DNA from: Cocos nucifera
Lineage: Eukaryota; Streptophyta; Magnoliopsida; Arecales; Arecaceae
Direction of reading: 5' to 3'
Assembly: GCA_006176705.1 (NCBI GenBank)
Contig: QRFJ01001019.1
Location: forward strand, 183,769 to 247,768
DNA length: 64,000 nt
Below are positions 10,985-22,249 of the stretch, piece after piece. The position numbers and the translations under genes were made by a program. Each line of letters starts with the position of its first letter. Positions within the stretch are counted from its first letter, which is position 1. Below the pieces are notes generated by a model. The model did no database searches, was not told the DNA's origin, and worked only from the letters and a program-made list of their open reading frames with translations.

Positions 10985-11130
10985 GAAACCTCATCCCAAC
11001 ATTGAGCTAAAGTGAAGACCTTGGTTACTTAAGCTGGGATGTAGGGAGAGGCCCTTTCAACGGCCCTTTTGTACCCCTACAACCTCGTTAGAAATAGGAG
11101 AACCTCATCCTAGCAAGAGCAAAGAATGAT
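10985..11130 (+). repeat. Continuation of the G1 3' UTR tandem array
   Basis: One full and one partial unit of the 117-bp repeat directly after the solo LTR. From about 11130 to 11361 the sequence degenerates into A-rich 3' UTR with no gene. Confidence 0.8.
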
Positions 11131-11361
11131 CCGATGACCTCGTCCTAACACGGGTAAAAATCCTAGATTGCTCAAAATGAAGAAAAAATATTATTCGATG
11201 CTCATCCTGCTAAAAAAGAAGGTAAAGAGAATAAAAGAGTCAATAAACATCTAATCTATGCAAGAAGACAATAGAAGAAAGTGCCATTTCATTAAAGTTA
11301 AGGATAGTTACAAAATGAGGGTCTATAAGACCAAGTACAAAATAAAAGGATGGGCAAAATC

Positions 11362-14233
11362 CTAAGAAGGATCGGGTTCCTCAGACTTTGGACTACTAGC
11401 CAGTACTAAGGATTCTTTCAGAATGACGATCTCTTCTTCAAGCTCTTTCCTCCTCATCAAGTTGTCGCGAAACATTCGATCAGCCCGTCGATAGTTCTCC
11501 TCTGACTCCCACAGCCTCTTCGTTAGAATCTTCGATTCAGCTTCTACATCCTTAACGGCTTGATGCTCGTAAGCTAGTTGGATCTTCAGCTGCTGAACCT
11601 CGGCCTTCTCGTGCTCGATGGATTCAGAGAGTTTGCCCATGATCCTCCTCAAGGTTGTAACCTGCTTCGACTTTCTACTCGATCCAGAATAATAGCTATC
11701 AGCGAGCTGCTTTTGGAGCTGGACCACCTCACTCTCAGCAGCACAAAGCTTTTGCTCTAGTTTGGATATTTTTCACTCCAACTGAATTGATAAGTATCGT
11801 AAGTGAGCTCGACATCATGCAACTACTTCTGGAGCACGAAGAATTTCTTCGACCAATCCCACTCGTAGCGTGCTTTATTAGAGGACCATGACAAACTTTC
11901 TTTTAACAATCGAATCTTCTCCTTGGCCACTTTAAGCCCGACCTTGAGGGAGCTGACCTTCACTGTTAATGCCCAAGACTTGTCACTGGCATTTTTTTTA
12001 AGTTTGGTAAGCTCTTTCTCGAAAACATCCTTTCTGATGGCAACACTTGCAGAATCTCATATGTGTAGCTTGCGGAGCTAGGTGACCTCGATTATGGCTT
12101 CCAAAGTATGCTCCCTAGATTTTTGAAGTTCATCTTCAATTTTTTTTAATTTTTTCTTTAGCTGATGAACTTCTTTCATTAAATATTTAAGATGAGCTTT
12201 CAAAGGAATGCCCTGAGGCAATGGATCGGCATTGATAGGAGACTGCATCCAATGCATAAAAAATATTCAAAAGTACTCAAAGGTATTGACAAAAAAAAAT
12301 TACTTTCATTAATTAAAGTTCTTTGAGTATAGGGTAAAAAAAAAGAAAAAATATAATTATCAAGAACCCCCAATCTCGAGAGGAGAAATAGGAGAGGAGC
12401 TCGACACTTCAGTAGTAGTCGCAGACCTGAGAGCTGATTTAGCTGACTCAAAAGGAGGAGCAGTAGGGTAGCCCGATGCTTTAGGGATAACCTCGGGCTC
12501 TAGCATGGGTTCGAGCACCTCGAAAGTAGGGTCGGAGGGCTCAAGGGCAGCTTTGGTAGGATAAGGGTCGGCCGCAATAGCTGATGGTCTAGTCTCTTCA
12601 TTGGAGATGTCTCCATTAAGAAAACTAAGATCAAGTTTGAGAAACTTTCCAGCCACTCGATCCTCACAGAGTTTGTATCCCTTTTGAAAAGCCTCCTGGC
12701 TGAAAGCAATATTTAGGTCCATCATTTCAGATGAAACCTTAAACTCCACTACCTAGACCTTTGCCTCTGAGATCTGCCTTGAGGTTTCATCCTTTAGCTC
12801 GACAATCCTGACCTCGGCTTTTTTCCTCCTCTCTTCCTCCAAAGCCAAAGTAGCCTGCGACTCACCAAAATGAGCTCTCCCTTTTGGAGTGCCTCCTGAA
12901 GGAACCCAACCTCGACCGTCTTCTCCTCCAAGAAACGGTCAGCTTCAGCGGTCCTCTCCCAAAGGCAGTCAATTTTGGTTTGAAGATTCTACTGAACTCT
13001 TGATGAATCTGATTTCAAACGGTTTACCTTTTTGATGTATGCTAGTAATTGGTAACCCGATTGCAAGGAGCAAATAGAGTTATATAGGCATTAGAGGGGA
13101 AAAAAAAGAAGAGATGTAGCGGGGCGATTACCTGAAGGAAGGTACCAAGGGAGTCCGAGGTGAGTTGTGCATCATCAAGGTTGACCATCTGATCTATGAC
13201 CTCGAATAAGGCAACTTGTCAACCAACTCTCGTATGGTGTCTAGGGTGCTGAAGCGGCCCTCTTCCAAGTCATCATTATCATTGGATCAACTAGGACGAG
13301 CCTTACATTGCACCTTCACAACAGTCAACTTTTTCTTCCTTTTCTTCTCCTCTCCTCCTTCTCTCTTGATGGGACGATCTTCGACGGGGAAACTTTTGGA
13401 TGCAGGAGGCACTGAAACCCCAGCGACATCTATCCCGACAATAGGGGGAACCTCAGTAGGGTGAGGGACTTCGACGCTCTTGACAGCCTCGAAAGTGGCA
13501 GTGGCATCGAAAGGAGTCACGGAGCTCGGGACGATAATCTTCACCCTCTTCGAACTCTCTCCTGATACTTTTCCCTTCCTTTTTCAGGTATGAAGTCCTT
13601 TGGCAAGTCTATCAATGGCTCGAGCATCCATCTCTGTAATAAATAAGAGATCATAATCAACAACATCTACATACATACAAAATCTTATGAAAATTTGAAG
13701 CTTGTAGAAAAGTACCAGCTGGATTGAGGGGACTAAAACTCATGTTGAACAGAGTTTAATCGTTCAAGAGTTTAGGTAGAAGGGGAGCCTGGTGATTCCT
13801 AAGCTTTTTAATAGAGTCAAGATCACTTCTTTCTAAACTAGGAGCTCGGTGGATTGACTCTCTAAGAAGACCCTAAGGAGGAAGCCCTAGCATTAAAGTT
13901 TGGCAAGATACAAAAAGGAACCTCTCCTTCTAGTTGTGGATAGAAGAAGGGATTTCTTTCAATAACCCCTTCTTATGGAACTGGAAAGAAAAGTACCACC
14001 AGTCCCTTACGGAAGGATGGCGCTTGAAGGTGTAGTAATTTCTAAAAAGAAAGATGGTTGGACGAACTTCGGCAAGATGGCAGAGAGAGAAAACTCTAAT
14101 AAAAAATTTGAAGGAGTTCGGTACTACAGAGACAAGTGATATGTTCAAGAAGCCAAAAAGACTAATTACAAAAAGATGGAAGAGGAAGCCTTAGTCCAGC
14201 ATGAAGGGCTTCTAGGTATAAACAAAATTGGTC
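11362..14233 (-). pseudogene. G1 antisense ORF, middle and C-terminal part (coiled-coil protein)
   Basis: Minus-strand coding remnant opposite to pol, between the tandem array and the LTR. Near 14233 it continues the N-terminal piece at 40970-41221, from which it is separated by C2. The part next to the junction keeps the motif AGLRLPLP, typical of the plant 'putative gypsy type transposon' domain (Pfam PF04195). Further on are open stretches at 12360-12749 (129 codons, acidic and Ser/Pro-rich) and 11362-11727 (121 codons, strongly heptad-like coiled coil rich in Glu, Lys, Gln and Leu). Stops and frameshifts separate them. The function of such antisense ORFs in Tat elements is unknown; the coiled coil suggests self-association. 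The call as one broken gene is inference from order, strand and domain. Confidence 0.65.
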
Positions 14234-14238
14234 GGGTG
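14234..14238. other. Left target-site duplication of C2 (GGGTG)
   Basis: Identical to 40965-40969 on the other side of C2, directly before the LTR terminus TGTTAG. Confidence 0.9.
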
Positions 14239-15994
14239 TGTTAGATATGTGTGCCATAAAAGCCAGATTGGCTGACACTTGTAATACACTTCTAAGGACA
14301 AAATTATAATTTTGACTATAAATAATAAAATGGGTTATTTTCTATCGCAATATATATTTAAAAGTATCTATGATACATCCATTGAGTTAATGGTAATGAT
14401 AGTTCATATTTTCAAGAGTTAAAAATTTAAGACATGAATTTTCATTATTAACTCATAAAATGCTTTTGACCATAGGATCATCATGAGGATGGTGATTGAT
14501 CCAGAATGTTGGTGTACGATCATTTCTTTAGGATAGATAAGTCTTAAGTCTATGGTGTAGAGACATCAAAGCGAGAGTATAGGTACTCGTTATAGAATGA
14601 GGGCACTGAGTGTGACTACCTCAAGAAATCATTAGGAAGTCTACCTTCTCGTCGATGACTGGCTCGAAGCTACAGTAGTGTGTTTGGTTCTTTGACATGA
14701 GGTGCATCGACAGTTTACCTTGAGGATGTTATAGTTTGACTACACCATAACTCGATCTCCTAACCATTCGAAATCCTGAGGTGTATGTTGGCTATAGCAT
14801 GTTCATTGTAGGAATTGGATTGCACCAATAGAGGATCTATCTACCTCGGTAGAAGAGGGGCAGTCCTATGATGATCATGAGAATCAAGTCCATAAGCCCA
14901 TGGCCATGGTAGAGCAAAATAATAGAAAGAGTTTCTATTAGGATTTTTATATTGGACTTGAATCGAATGATTAATTCATATGATGGATATTAGGGTTTGA
15001 CGAGATCATCTTAACCCTAATCCGATCGGAGCACAAGATAGAGAAACTTAATCACACAGGTAACTACATTGAAAAGTTTATTTTTAGTTTTGGTGGGTTG
15101 CCACCATATGCTGCTAGGTGTCACTGGTGGATTATGAGAGCAATCAAAATGATTTGGATGATCGATCATACTAATTGTCTGAATCAAAAAAGTTCTGATC
15201 CATCAGAAGGTATTTCGATGATGTCGATGATAGAGATCACAACATATCTCATTACCATATAAAACTAAATCTAACTAGATCACACAAACAAGGGTTTGGA
15301 TCTAGATTTCATAAATTGGACTAATCTAGTTCAATTGATTTGGATAAGATTCAATTAGGTTCAAGAAAATCATGTTAGCACATGATTAAGCCTAATGTTC
15401 TCCTTTAACAATCATTAAAGCTTGTCTCGATTGAGCCAAATATGTTTGGGCTTACTCAGGAACCTTTACTTGGTCTGATTGGAGCTTAACCAAGTTAGAA
15501 AAGGATTGTCTTAATTTATGAGATAAATTTGAGACAACACCTGCCATTTTCTATCACCTGCAAAATCTTGTCCTTAGACTTTGGTCAAATGTTGACCTTT
15601 GATACTTAGACATCTGCCCATGTGTCATGCACCCATAGGAGAGAACTTTAACTCTTGTCCCCCTGCTAAAAGGTAGACAGATAAAGGGTGAATGCCTAGG
15701 GAGGTGTGCACCCCATGTGGATAAGGATTGGAGTCCCATACAGATGGGACTCCTGTTGCTTCAGGAAATCAACCTAGATGGTGCCAAGGAGTCCAATTTG
15801 ACTAGTCTTGGTGCCATCTAAGGAGAGTTTTGAGGAACTCTAATCTGATTAGATCAGATGATGTCATTCCATCAATCAAATTTAGATCTGATTGCATAAA
15901 GGGCCATGATTGATCAGGATGATGTGGCACTACATGGTGCAGCAGGGTCTATTTAAAACCTGTCTGCACCTAGATTGAAAGAGCTGCTGCCTTA
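14239..15994 (+). repeat. C2 5' LTR, first part
   Basis: Starts TGTTAGATATGTGTGCC and follows the C2 3' LTR (38681 onward) at roughly 90 percent until CTGCTGCCTTA, where C1 begins. A TATA box variant, TATTTAAAA, is at 15950-15958. Confidence 0.85.
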
Positions 15995-16571
15995 TGAAGG
16001 AAAATACTGATTTTTCGGACCAGGTTCGTTCAGATCTGATCAGATCGAGAAATATATTTTAAATTTTTTTCTCTTTGATCTAGATCAGATCTGGGATATT
16101 TCAGATCTGATTCTTATTATTTTAATAATTAAAATAAAATTAGATAAATTAAATCAAATTTAATTTACATTGAAGTGGATAATCCTATTATCCGATGATG
16201 ATCCTGTGAGCAGCGAAAGGTTCTGGATCTAGCCACGCAAGTGCCTGGCCTCTACCAGTATCAACTTGGGTTGGATCTGAAGATCCTCTTCTTCTCCATC
16301 AAATCTCCAAAAATCAGATCTAGATCTGATCTGGAGGATCTTCAAAACTTTTTTTGAAGATCAGCAGTTGTCCTTTGCAGCAGTGCAGCCTTCTTGCTTT
16401 TGATCGCATCTTTCTCTTGATCTGGATCGCACCAACCAAGGTCCAAAACTCCTTTTGGACGTGGAGAGCAAGGGGAGAAGGTGGTTTGGCATGGAGGAAG
16501 AGGGGAGAGGCAGCCTTGGGGCATGGGAACTTTCAATTCAATCCAATCTAATTTGAGTTGGGCACAGGGTC

Positions 16572-16580
16572 TTATTTATA
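16572..16580 (-). promoter_or_regulatory. TATA box of the C1 3' LTR
   Basis: Minus strand TATAAATAA before GACCC, conserved in position with 1835-1843 and 24706-24714. Confidence 0.55.
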
Positions 16581-16889
16581 GACTGACTGTGATCCAACTC
16601 CTCTTCTTCCCAACCAATCACAACTCCTTTGTGAAATCAGATCTAAATCTGATTGGTGGGAATAGAGTCCCCTGGATTCCTCCTTAGAGGGCGCCTAAGA
16701 CCAGTCAAAGTTGGTTCTTAGGAGAACTCTAATTGGAATCCAAAAAGGAGATGGAGTCCTTGTCCAACAAGGACTCCTGGGCGCCTCCAACTTGGGCACA
16801 CGCCTAAGGGTGGCGTGCGCCCTCCTCCTTGCCAGGTTCTGGTAGGGGGACAGGCCCCCACCAGCTCTCCAATAGGTGCATGACATGTG

Positions 16890-16958
16890 GTCAAAAGTCA
16901 AAGTATCAATGGTCAATGTTTGACCAGTCAAAGGTCAGACTTTTGACCAAAGTCAAAG
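16890..16958. promoter_or_regulatory. W-box-like cluster in the C1 3' LTR
   Basis: Multiple TTGAC/GTCAA cores about 310-380 bp upstream of the TATA box on the minus strand, matching the cluster at 2158-2217. Confidence 0.45.
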
Positions 16959-18284
16959 AACGAAGAAATGGCAGGTGACCAAAAATGGCAGGTAATGTCT
17001 TACAAAATAAGACAACCTTTTCTGACTTGGACAACCTCCAGTCAGACCATATGAAGGCCTCTGATTGAGCACAAACTTCCTTTGGCTCAGACAGGACAAC
17101 TTATTTATGATAGTAAAAGAAGAACGTTAGGTTCAATCGAGTGCTAGCACGATTTCCTTGAACCTAATTGAATCTCATTCAGATCAATTGAACTAGATCA
17201 GTTCAATTGATGATCACCAGATTCAAACCCTTATTTGTGTGACCCAGTTAGGTTCAGTTCTGTATGGTAATGGGATATGTCATGATCTCTATCATCGACA
17301 TCATCGAAACTCCTTTCGATGGATCAGAACTCTTCTGATTCGAACAGCTAGAATGATCGATCATCTAAATCATTCTAATTGCTCCCAAAATCCACCAGTG
17401 ACACCTAGCAGTATATGGTGGCAACCCATCAGAGCTGAATGCGAACCTCTTGGTGCAGCTACCTGTGTGATTAAGTTCTTCTATCTTGAGCCCCGATCAG
17501 ATTAGGGTTAAGGTGAACTCGTCAAACCCTAGTCTCTGTCATATGATGTAATCATTCGATTCAAGTCCAATGTGAAAATCTAAATAGAAACTCTTTCTAT
17601 TATTTCACTCTGCCATGGCCATGGGCTTCTGGACTTGATTCTCATGATCATCATAGGGCTGCTCCTCTACCACCGAGGTAGATAGATTCCATCTTGATGC
17701 AATCCAGTTCCTACAATGAACATGCTATAGCCAACATACACCTCAGAGGTTTCGATATGGCTAGGAGACCGAGTAATGGTGTAGTCAAACTATAACACCC
17801 TCAAGGTGAACTGCCGATGCATCCTCAGGTCAAAGAACCAGACACACTACTGCAGCATCGAGTCAGTCATTGATGAGAAGGTAGACTCCCTAATGACTAC
17901 TCGAGGTGGTCACGCTCAGTGCCCTCATTCTCTAACGAGTACCTATACTCTCGCTCCGATGTCTCCACACCGTAGACTCAAGACTCATCTACTAAAGAGA
18001 AGCGATTGTACACCAACCTTCCGGATCAATCACCATCCTCGTGATGATCCTATGGTCGGGAGCATTTTATGAGTTAATAATGATTATTCATGTCTTAAAT
18101 TTTCAACTCTTGAAAATATGAATTATCATTACCATTAACTCAAAGGATGTATCACAGACACTAAATACACATATGTGATAGAAAATAACCCATTTTATTG
18201 ATTTAGTCAAAATTATAATTTTGCCCCTAGAAGTGTATTACAAGTGTCAGCCAATTCTGGCTTCTAGGGCACATATATCTAACA

Positions 18285-18296
18285 ATCTCCCACTTG
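18285..18296 (-). other. C1 polypurine tract
   Basis: The minus strand reads CAAGTGGGAGAT directly before the LTR terminus TGTTAGATATATG, the classical plant Copia arrangement that primes second-strand DNA synthesis. Confidence 0.8.
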
Positions 18297-18335
18297 TCCT
18301 AAAGCCAATTGGCTACAAGTCTAAGTCCCATCTTC

Positions 18336-20103
18336 TCAAGGTGGGCTTCGATCTTCTGCTGGCCCAACGGCTTTGTAAGCAGGGTCTGCCATATTGTCTG
18401 TGGAGTCAACTCTCTTGACCTCGACGTAATCCTTCTCGAGGTAATCATGGATGAGGTGGTATCGCTGCTCAATGTGCTTGGATTTTTGGTGAGACCTTGG
18501 CTCCTTAGCAAGGGCTATGGCACCATTGTTGTCGCAGTACAGAGGAATGGCATCTGATGGCATTACTCCAATTTCTGCAGCAAACTTCTTATACCAGAAT
18601 GCTTCCTTCGCAGCCTCTGATGCAGCGATATATTCTGCTTCCATGGTGGAATCTGTTATCATGGTTTGCTTGGAACTCTTCCAGCTGATAGCACCACCAT
18701 TGTACACAAACAGTCTCTCAGATGTCGACTTTCGATCATCTACATCGGACATAACATTCGAGTCTGTGTATCCCTAGACTTGGAGTTCTCCGTTACCAAA
18801 GACCAATATCATATCCTTAGTTCTTCTCAAGTACTTAAGGATACATTTCATAGAAGTCCAGTGTTCTTCACCTGGATTTGACTGATATCTGCTTGTGACA
18901 CTCACAGCATGGGCTATATCAGGTCGTGTACATAGCATGGCATACATGAGGCTCCCTATTGCAGAAGCATAAGGGATCTTGCTCATGCATTCTATTTCCT
19001 CAGGTGTGCTAGGGCACATCTTCTTGGAAAGATGAATACCATGTCTGAAGGGTATTAATCCCCTCTTAGAGTTTTCCATACTAAACCTCTTTAGTACTTC
19101 TCTATGTACATCTTCTGTGAAAGTCCTAGCATCCTATTCGGTCTATCCCTATAGACCTTAATTCCTAGAATAAAGGATGCTTCACCTAGGTCTTTCATGG
19201 AGAATTCCTTGGACAACCATATTTTGACTGTTGTCAACATGGGAATATCATTTTCCAATAAGGAGGATGTCATCCACGTACAATACGAGGAAGACAACAG
19301 CGCTCCCACTGACCTTTTTGAAGAACACATGGTTCCTCTTCATTTTTGATGAAACCAAACTTTTGATCACATCATTGAAAATGAGTGTTCCAGCTCCGAG
19401 ATGCTTGCTTAAGTCCATATATGGACCTTTGCAGCTTGCAAACCTTGTGATCAGTATCACTGGATGTGAAACCTAGCGGCTGTTCCATATAGATATCTTC
19501 CTCAAGATATCCATTTAAGAATGCCATTTTCACGTCCATTTGCCATATTTCATAATCGAAATAGGCTGCAACGGCAAGCAATGTGCGGATGGATTTTAGC
19601 ATAGCTACTGGGAAAAGGTATCCTGATAGTCAATGCCTTCGCATTGACTATAACCTTTTGCCACTAAGTCTAGCCTTGAATGTCTCCACATTCCCATCTG
19701 CACCAATCTTTCTCTTGAAGATCCATTTACACCCAATAGGTACTATACCTTCTGGTGGATCTACCAAGGTCCAGACTTGGTTTGAGTGCATCGAGTCAAT
19801 TTCTGACTTCATTGCCTCTAGCCATTTCTCGGAGTCGATATCTGATATCGCCTCGTTGTAGGTTTTGGGATCATCACCATGAGCACCATTACCTACGAGG
19901 AAATATTTTCTCTACATCCTCTGAAATAATACCTAAGTATCTTTCAGGGGGATGGGAAAACTCTTTCCGATCTACGAGGTGGAGGAGGTAGTGTTCTTAT
20001 TGGCTCAACCTGATTTGGTTCCACTTGGTCCTTAGCTCGTTCTGCTTGTGAGACTTTCTCATCAAGCTTGATCTGCTTTTCCAATGCCGCTATCTTGAAT
20101 AAA
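18336..20103 (-). pseudogene. C1 reverse transcriptase and RNase H
   Basis: Minus strand, downstream of the integrase ORF. RT motifs: WLEAMKSEIDSMHSN-type start, QMDVKMAFLNGYLEEDIYME with its catalytic Asp (about 19520), and LVLYVDDILLIG with the YVDD active site (about 19260). RNase H: STMEAEYIAASEAAKEAFWY and YCDNNGAIALAKEPRSH at 18336-18752, reaching a C-terminal segment near the polypurine tract. Several frameshifts break the frame, for example near 19640, 19370 and 19090. These domains would copy the element RNA. The loss appears to come from small indels, since individual motifs are intact. Confidence 0.88.
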
Positions 20104-21579
20104 CTATTTTTCAAGAAAGATGGCATGTCGACTCACAATCACATTGTGGTCTTCTGGAATGTAGAAATAGTATCCTAATGACTCTTTAGGATATCCTATG
20201 AATCGAGCTCTGAAGGACCTAAACTCTAACTTGTCCGCTTGTTGTCTTTTGACATGAGCCGGACAACCCCAAATTCTGAGATGACTCAGACTTGGTTTCT
20301 TACCATGCCATATCTCATACGGTGTGGTAGGAACGGTTTTAGAGGGAACCCTATTCAGTAGATAAATTGAAGTTAACAATGAGTGTCCCCAAAGAAAATC
20401 AGGGAGGTCTGTGAAGCTCATCATGGATCGAACCATATCCAATAGGGTCCGATTTCTCCGTTCTGAAACTCCATTGAGTTGAGGTGTTCCTGGTGGAGTC
20501 CATTGAGAGACTATGCCATTTTTCTTGAGATAGTCTAGGAATTCCCGGCTAAGGTATTCACCTCCTCGATCTGATCGAAGAACCTTAATGGGTTTTCCAG
20601 TTTGTTTTTCTACTTCATGTCTGAATTCTTTGAACTTTTCAAAGGCTTCAGACTTGTGTCTCATAAGATACACATACCCATACCTAGACAGATCATCGGT
20701 AAAGGTAATGAAGTAGACAAAATTGCCTCTAGCCGGCACATCAAATGGGCCGCACACATCAGTATGTACTAGGGCAAGGAGATCTGTGGCCCTCTCCCCA
20801 TGTCCAACAAAAGGGAGTTTAGTCATTTTGCCTTGAAGACAGGATTCACAAGTTGGATATGACTCGGAAGTCAATGGACTCAATAGCCCATTTTTCTCTA
20901 ATTTGTTGATTCTATCTTCTGCTATATGACCTAATCTCAGGTGCCATAGATATCTGTCGTTTGGACTATCCCTAGGTCGTTTGGCATTCACGTTTTGCTC
21001 GACAGTTAGAACAGGTACATCAATATGTAGCTGATAAAGACCATTAATAAGAAAACCATTTGCAATTTTATTTCTTTCATAAAGAATGTTACAATGGTCC
21101 TTAAAGAAGGTGATCACATAACCTTCTTGTGCTAAGCATGAAACAGAAATCAAATTTCTGCTAGCTGCAGGCACAAAATAATAGTCTTTCAAAACTAAGT
21201 CTAAACCAGATGGTAATCGAAGAGGGTATGTTCCCATGGCTACTGCAGCAACTCTTGCTCCATTACCGATGCGTAGGATCATGTCTCCATCCCTCAGCCT
21301 CCTGCTATCCTCAAGACCCTGCATAGAAGTGCACAGATGAGCACTAGAACCAGAGTCAAGCACCCAACTGGATGCAGAAGAAACCGTAAGGTTAGACTCA
21401 ATAATGAGCATACCTCCAGAAGGACCTTCCTTCTTGTTCTTCAGGGTGGCCAGGTAAGTAGGGCAGTTCCGCTTCCAATGGCCGTCGCTGTTGCAATGGA
21501 AACACTTTCCTTTGACATCGACCTTCTTCTTCGGCTCTGCCTTCTTCTTCTTTGATCCTTCCACCTTTTGCTTTTTCAC
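20104..21579 (-). CDS. C1 nucleocapsid-protease-integrase ORF (491 codons open)
   Basis: Longest open frame in the window. From the first Met: zinc knuckle C26-x2-C29-x4-H34-x4-C39 (CFHCNSDGH), aspartic protease WVLDSGSS with Asp75, GAG-pre-integrase segment YLWHLRLGHIAEDRINKLE and CESCLQGK, then the integrase core. All three catalytic acidic residues are visible: Asp in HTDVCGPF, Asp in RSDRGGEYLS, Glu in NGVSERRNR. The end reads YFYIPEDHNVIVSRHAIFLEK, the usual integrase C-terminal boundary of Copia. It is not a free-standing gene: gag runs into it through a frameshift near an A-rich run at about 21587-21597, and RT follows. As part of a Gag-Pol polyprotein it would process proteins and integrate cDNA. 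Confidence 0.85.
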   Translation of the reverse strand: MKKQKVEGSKKKKAEPKKKVDVKGKCFHCNSDGHWKRNCPTYLATLKNKKEGPSGGMLIIESNLTVSSASSWVLDSGSSAHLCTSMQGLEDSRRLRDGDMILRIGNGARVAAVAMGTYPLRLPSGLDLVLKDYYFVPAASRNLISVSCLAQEGYVITFFKDHCNILYERNKIANGFLINGLYQLHIDVPVLTVEQNVNAKRPRDSPNDRYLWHLRLGHIAEDRINKLEKNGLLSPLTSESYPTCESCLQGKMTKLPFVGHGERATDLLALVHTDVCGPFDVPARGNFVYFITFTDDLSRYGYVYLMRHKSEAFEKFKEFRHEVEKQTGKPIKVLRSDRGGEYLSREFLDYLKKNGIVSQWTPPGTPQLNGVSERRNRTLLDMVRSMMSFTDLPDFLWGHSLLTSIYLLNRVPSKTVPTTPYEIWHGKKPSLSHLRIWGCPAHVKRQQADKLEFRSFRARFIGYPKESLGYYFYIPEDHNVIVSRHAIFLEK

Positions 21580-22245
21580 AGACTTTTTTTCTTTCCATAA
21601 GACTTTCTTTTGGAAGAAGTCCGTTCCATAGCAAGAACTGAGCCTTTAGAACCTTTCATAGAAAGCTCAGCGGTAACCAGCATATTTATTAACTCGGCCA
21701 AGGAATTCTGAAGTTTATGCATGTGGTAATTCATGATGAATTGCCCATATGCATCAGTCAAGGATTGCAGAATAATATCGTTCTGCAGGTCCAAGTCCAA
21801 CTTCACACCGAGCTTCTCAAGCTCTTCCATGTCCTTGATCATTGTCAGACAGTGATCTTGGACTGACTGCCCATCACGCATCTTAGCCTTAAAAAGTCAT
21901 TTTGTGACTTGATATTTGGCTGCGCGACTCTGTTCACCAAACATTTTCTGCAGGTGAGCCAACATTTGGCGAGCAGTCCCGATATCCTCATGTTGGCTGG
22001 AGCTCATCAGACATCGAGCCCAACATGTAATATCTGGCCTTATTATCTTCATCAATCCATTTTTTCAGAGACGCTCTCTGTTCAACAGATGGATGGGCTG
22101 GTAAGGTGGGAGGGTCCTGGTCCAAAACATGGGTTAACTTCTCAGAACCCAAAATAATTTTGTAGTTCCTGAGCCAATCTTTATAATTGGGTCCAGTCAG
22201 TCTATGTGTGTCCAGGATACGTGCCAATGGGTTGGACGCAGACAT
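21576..22245 (-). pseudogene. C1 gag (capsid part)
   Basis: Likely start is the ATG at 22243-22245 (MSASNPLARILD), the position matching the start of homology in C2 and C3; an in-frame ATG also lies at 22261-22263. The N-terminal part contains THRLTGPNYKDWLRNYKIIL and KWIDEDNKARYYMLGSMSD, typical of Copia gag (UBN2 type). It is broken near 21990 by a frameshift and by a stop after KYQVTK. A second open part at 21576-21881 has DILQSLTDAYGQFIMNYHMHKL-like residues. Gag would form the virus-like particle. The start lies four bases downstream of a predicted splice acceptor. Confidence 0.85.
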
Positions 22246-22249
22246 TTTC

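Larger units (their letters stand above)
15995..18284 (-). repeat. C1 3' LTR
   Basis: 2290 bp, from TGAAGGAAAATACTG to CATATATCTAACA on the plus strand. Minus-strand TATA box at 16572-16580. W-box-like cluster at 16890-16958. Confidence 0.88.
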
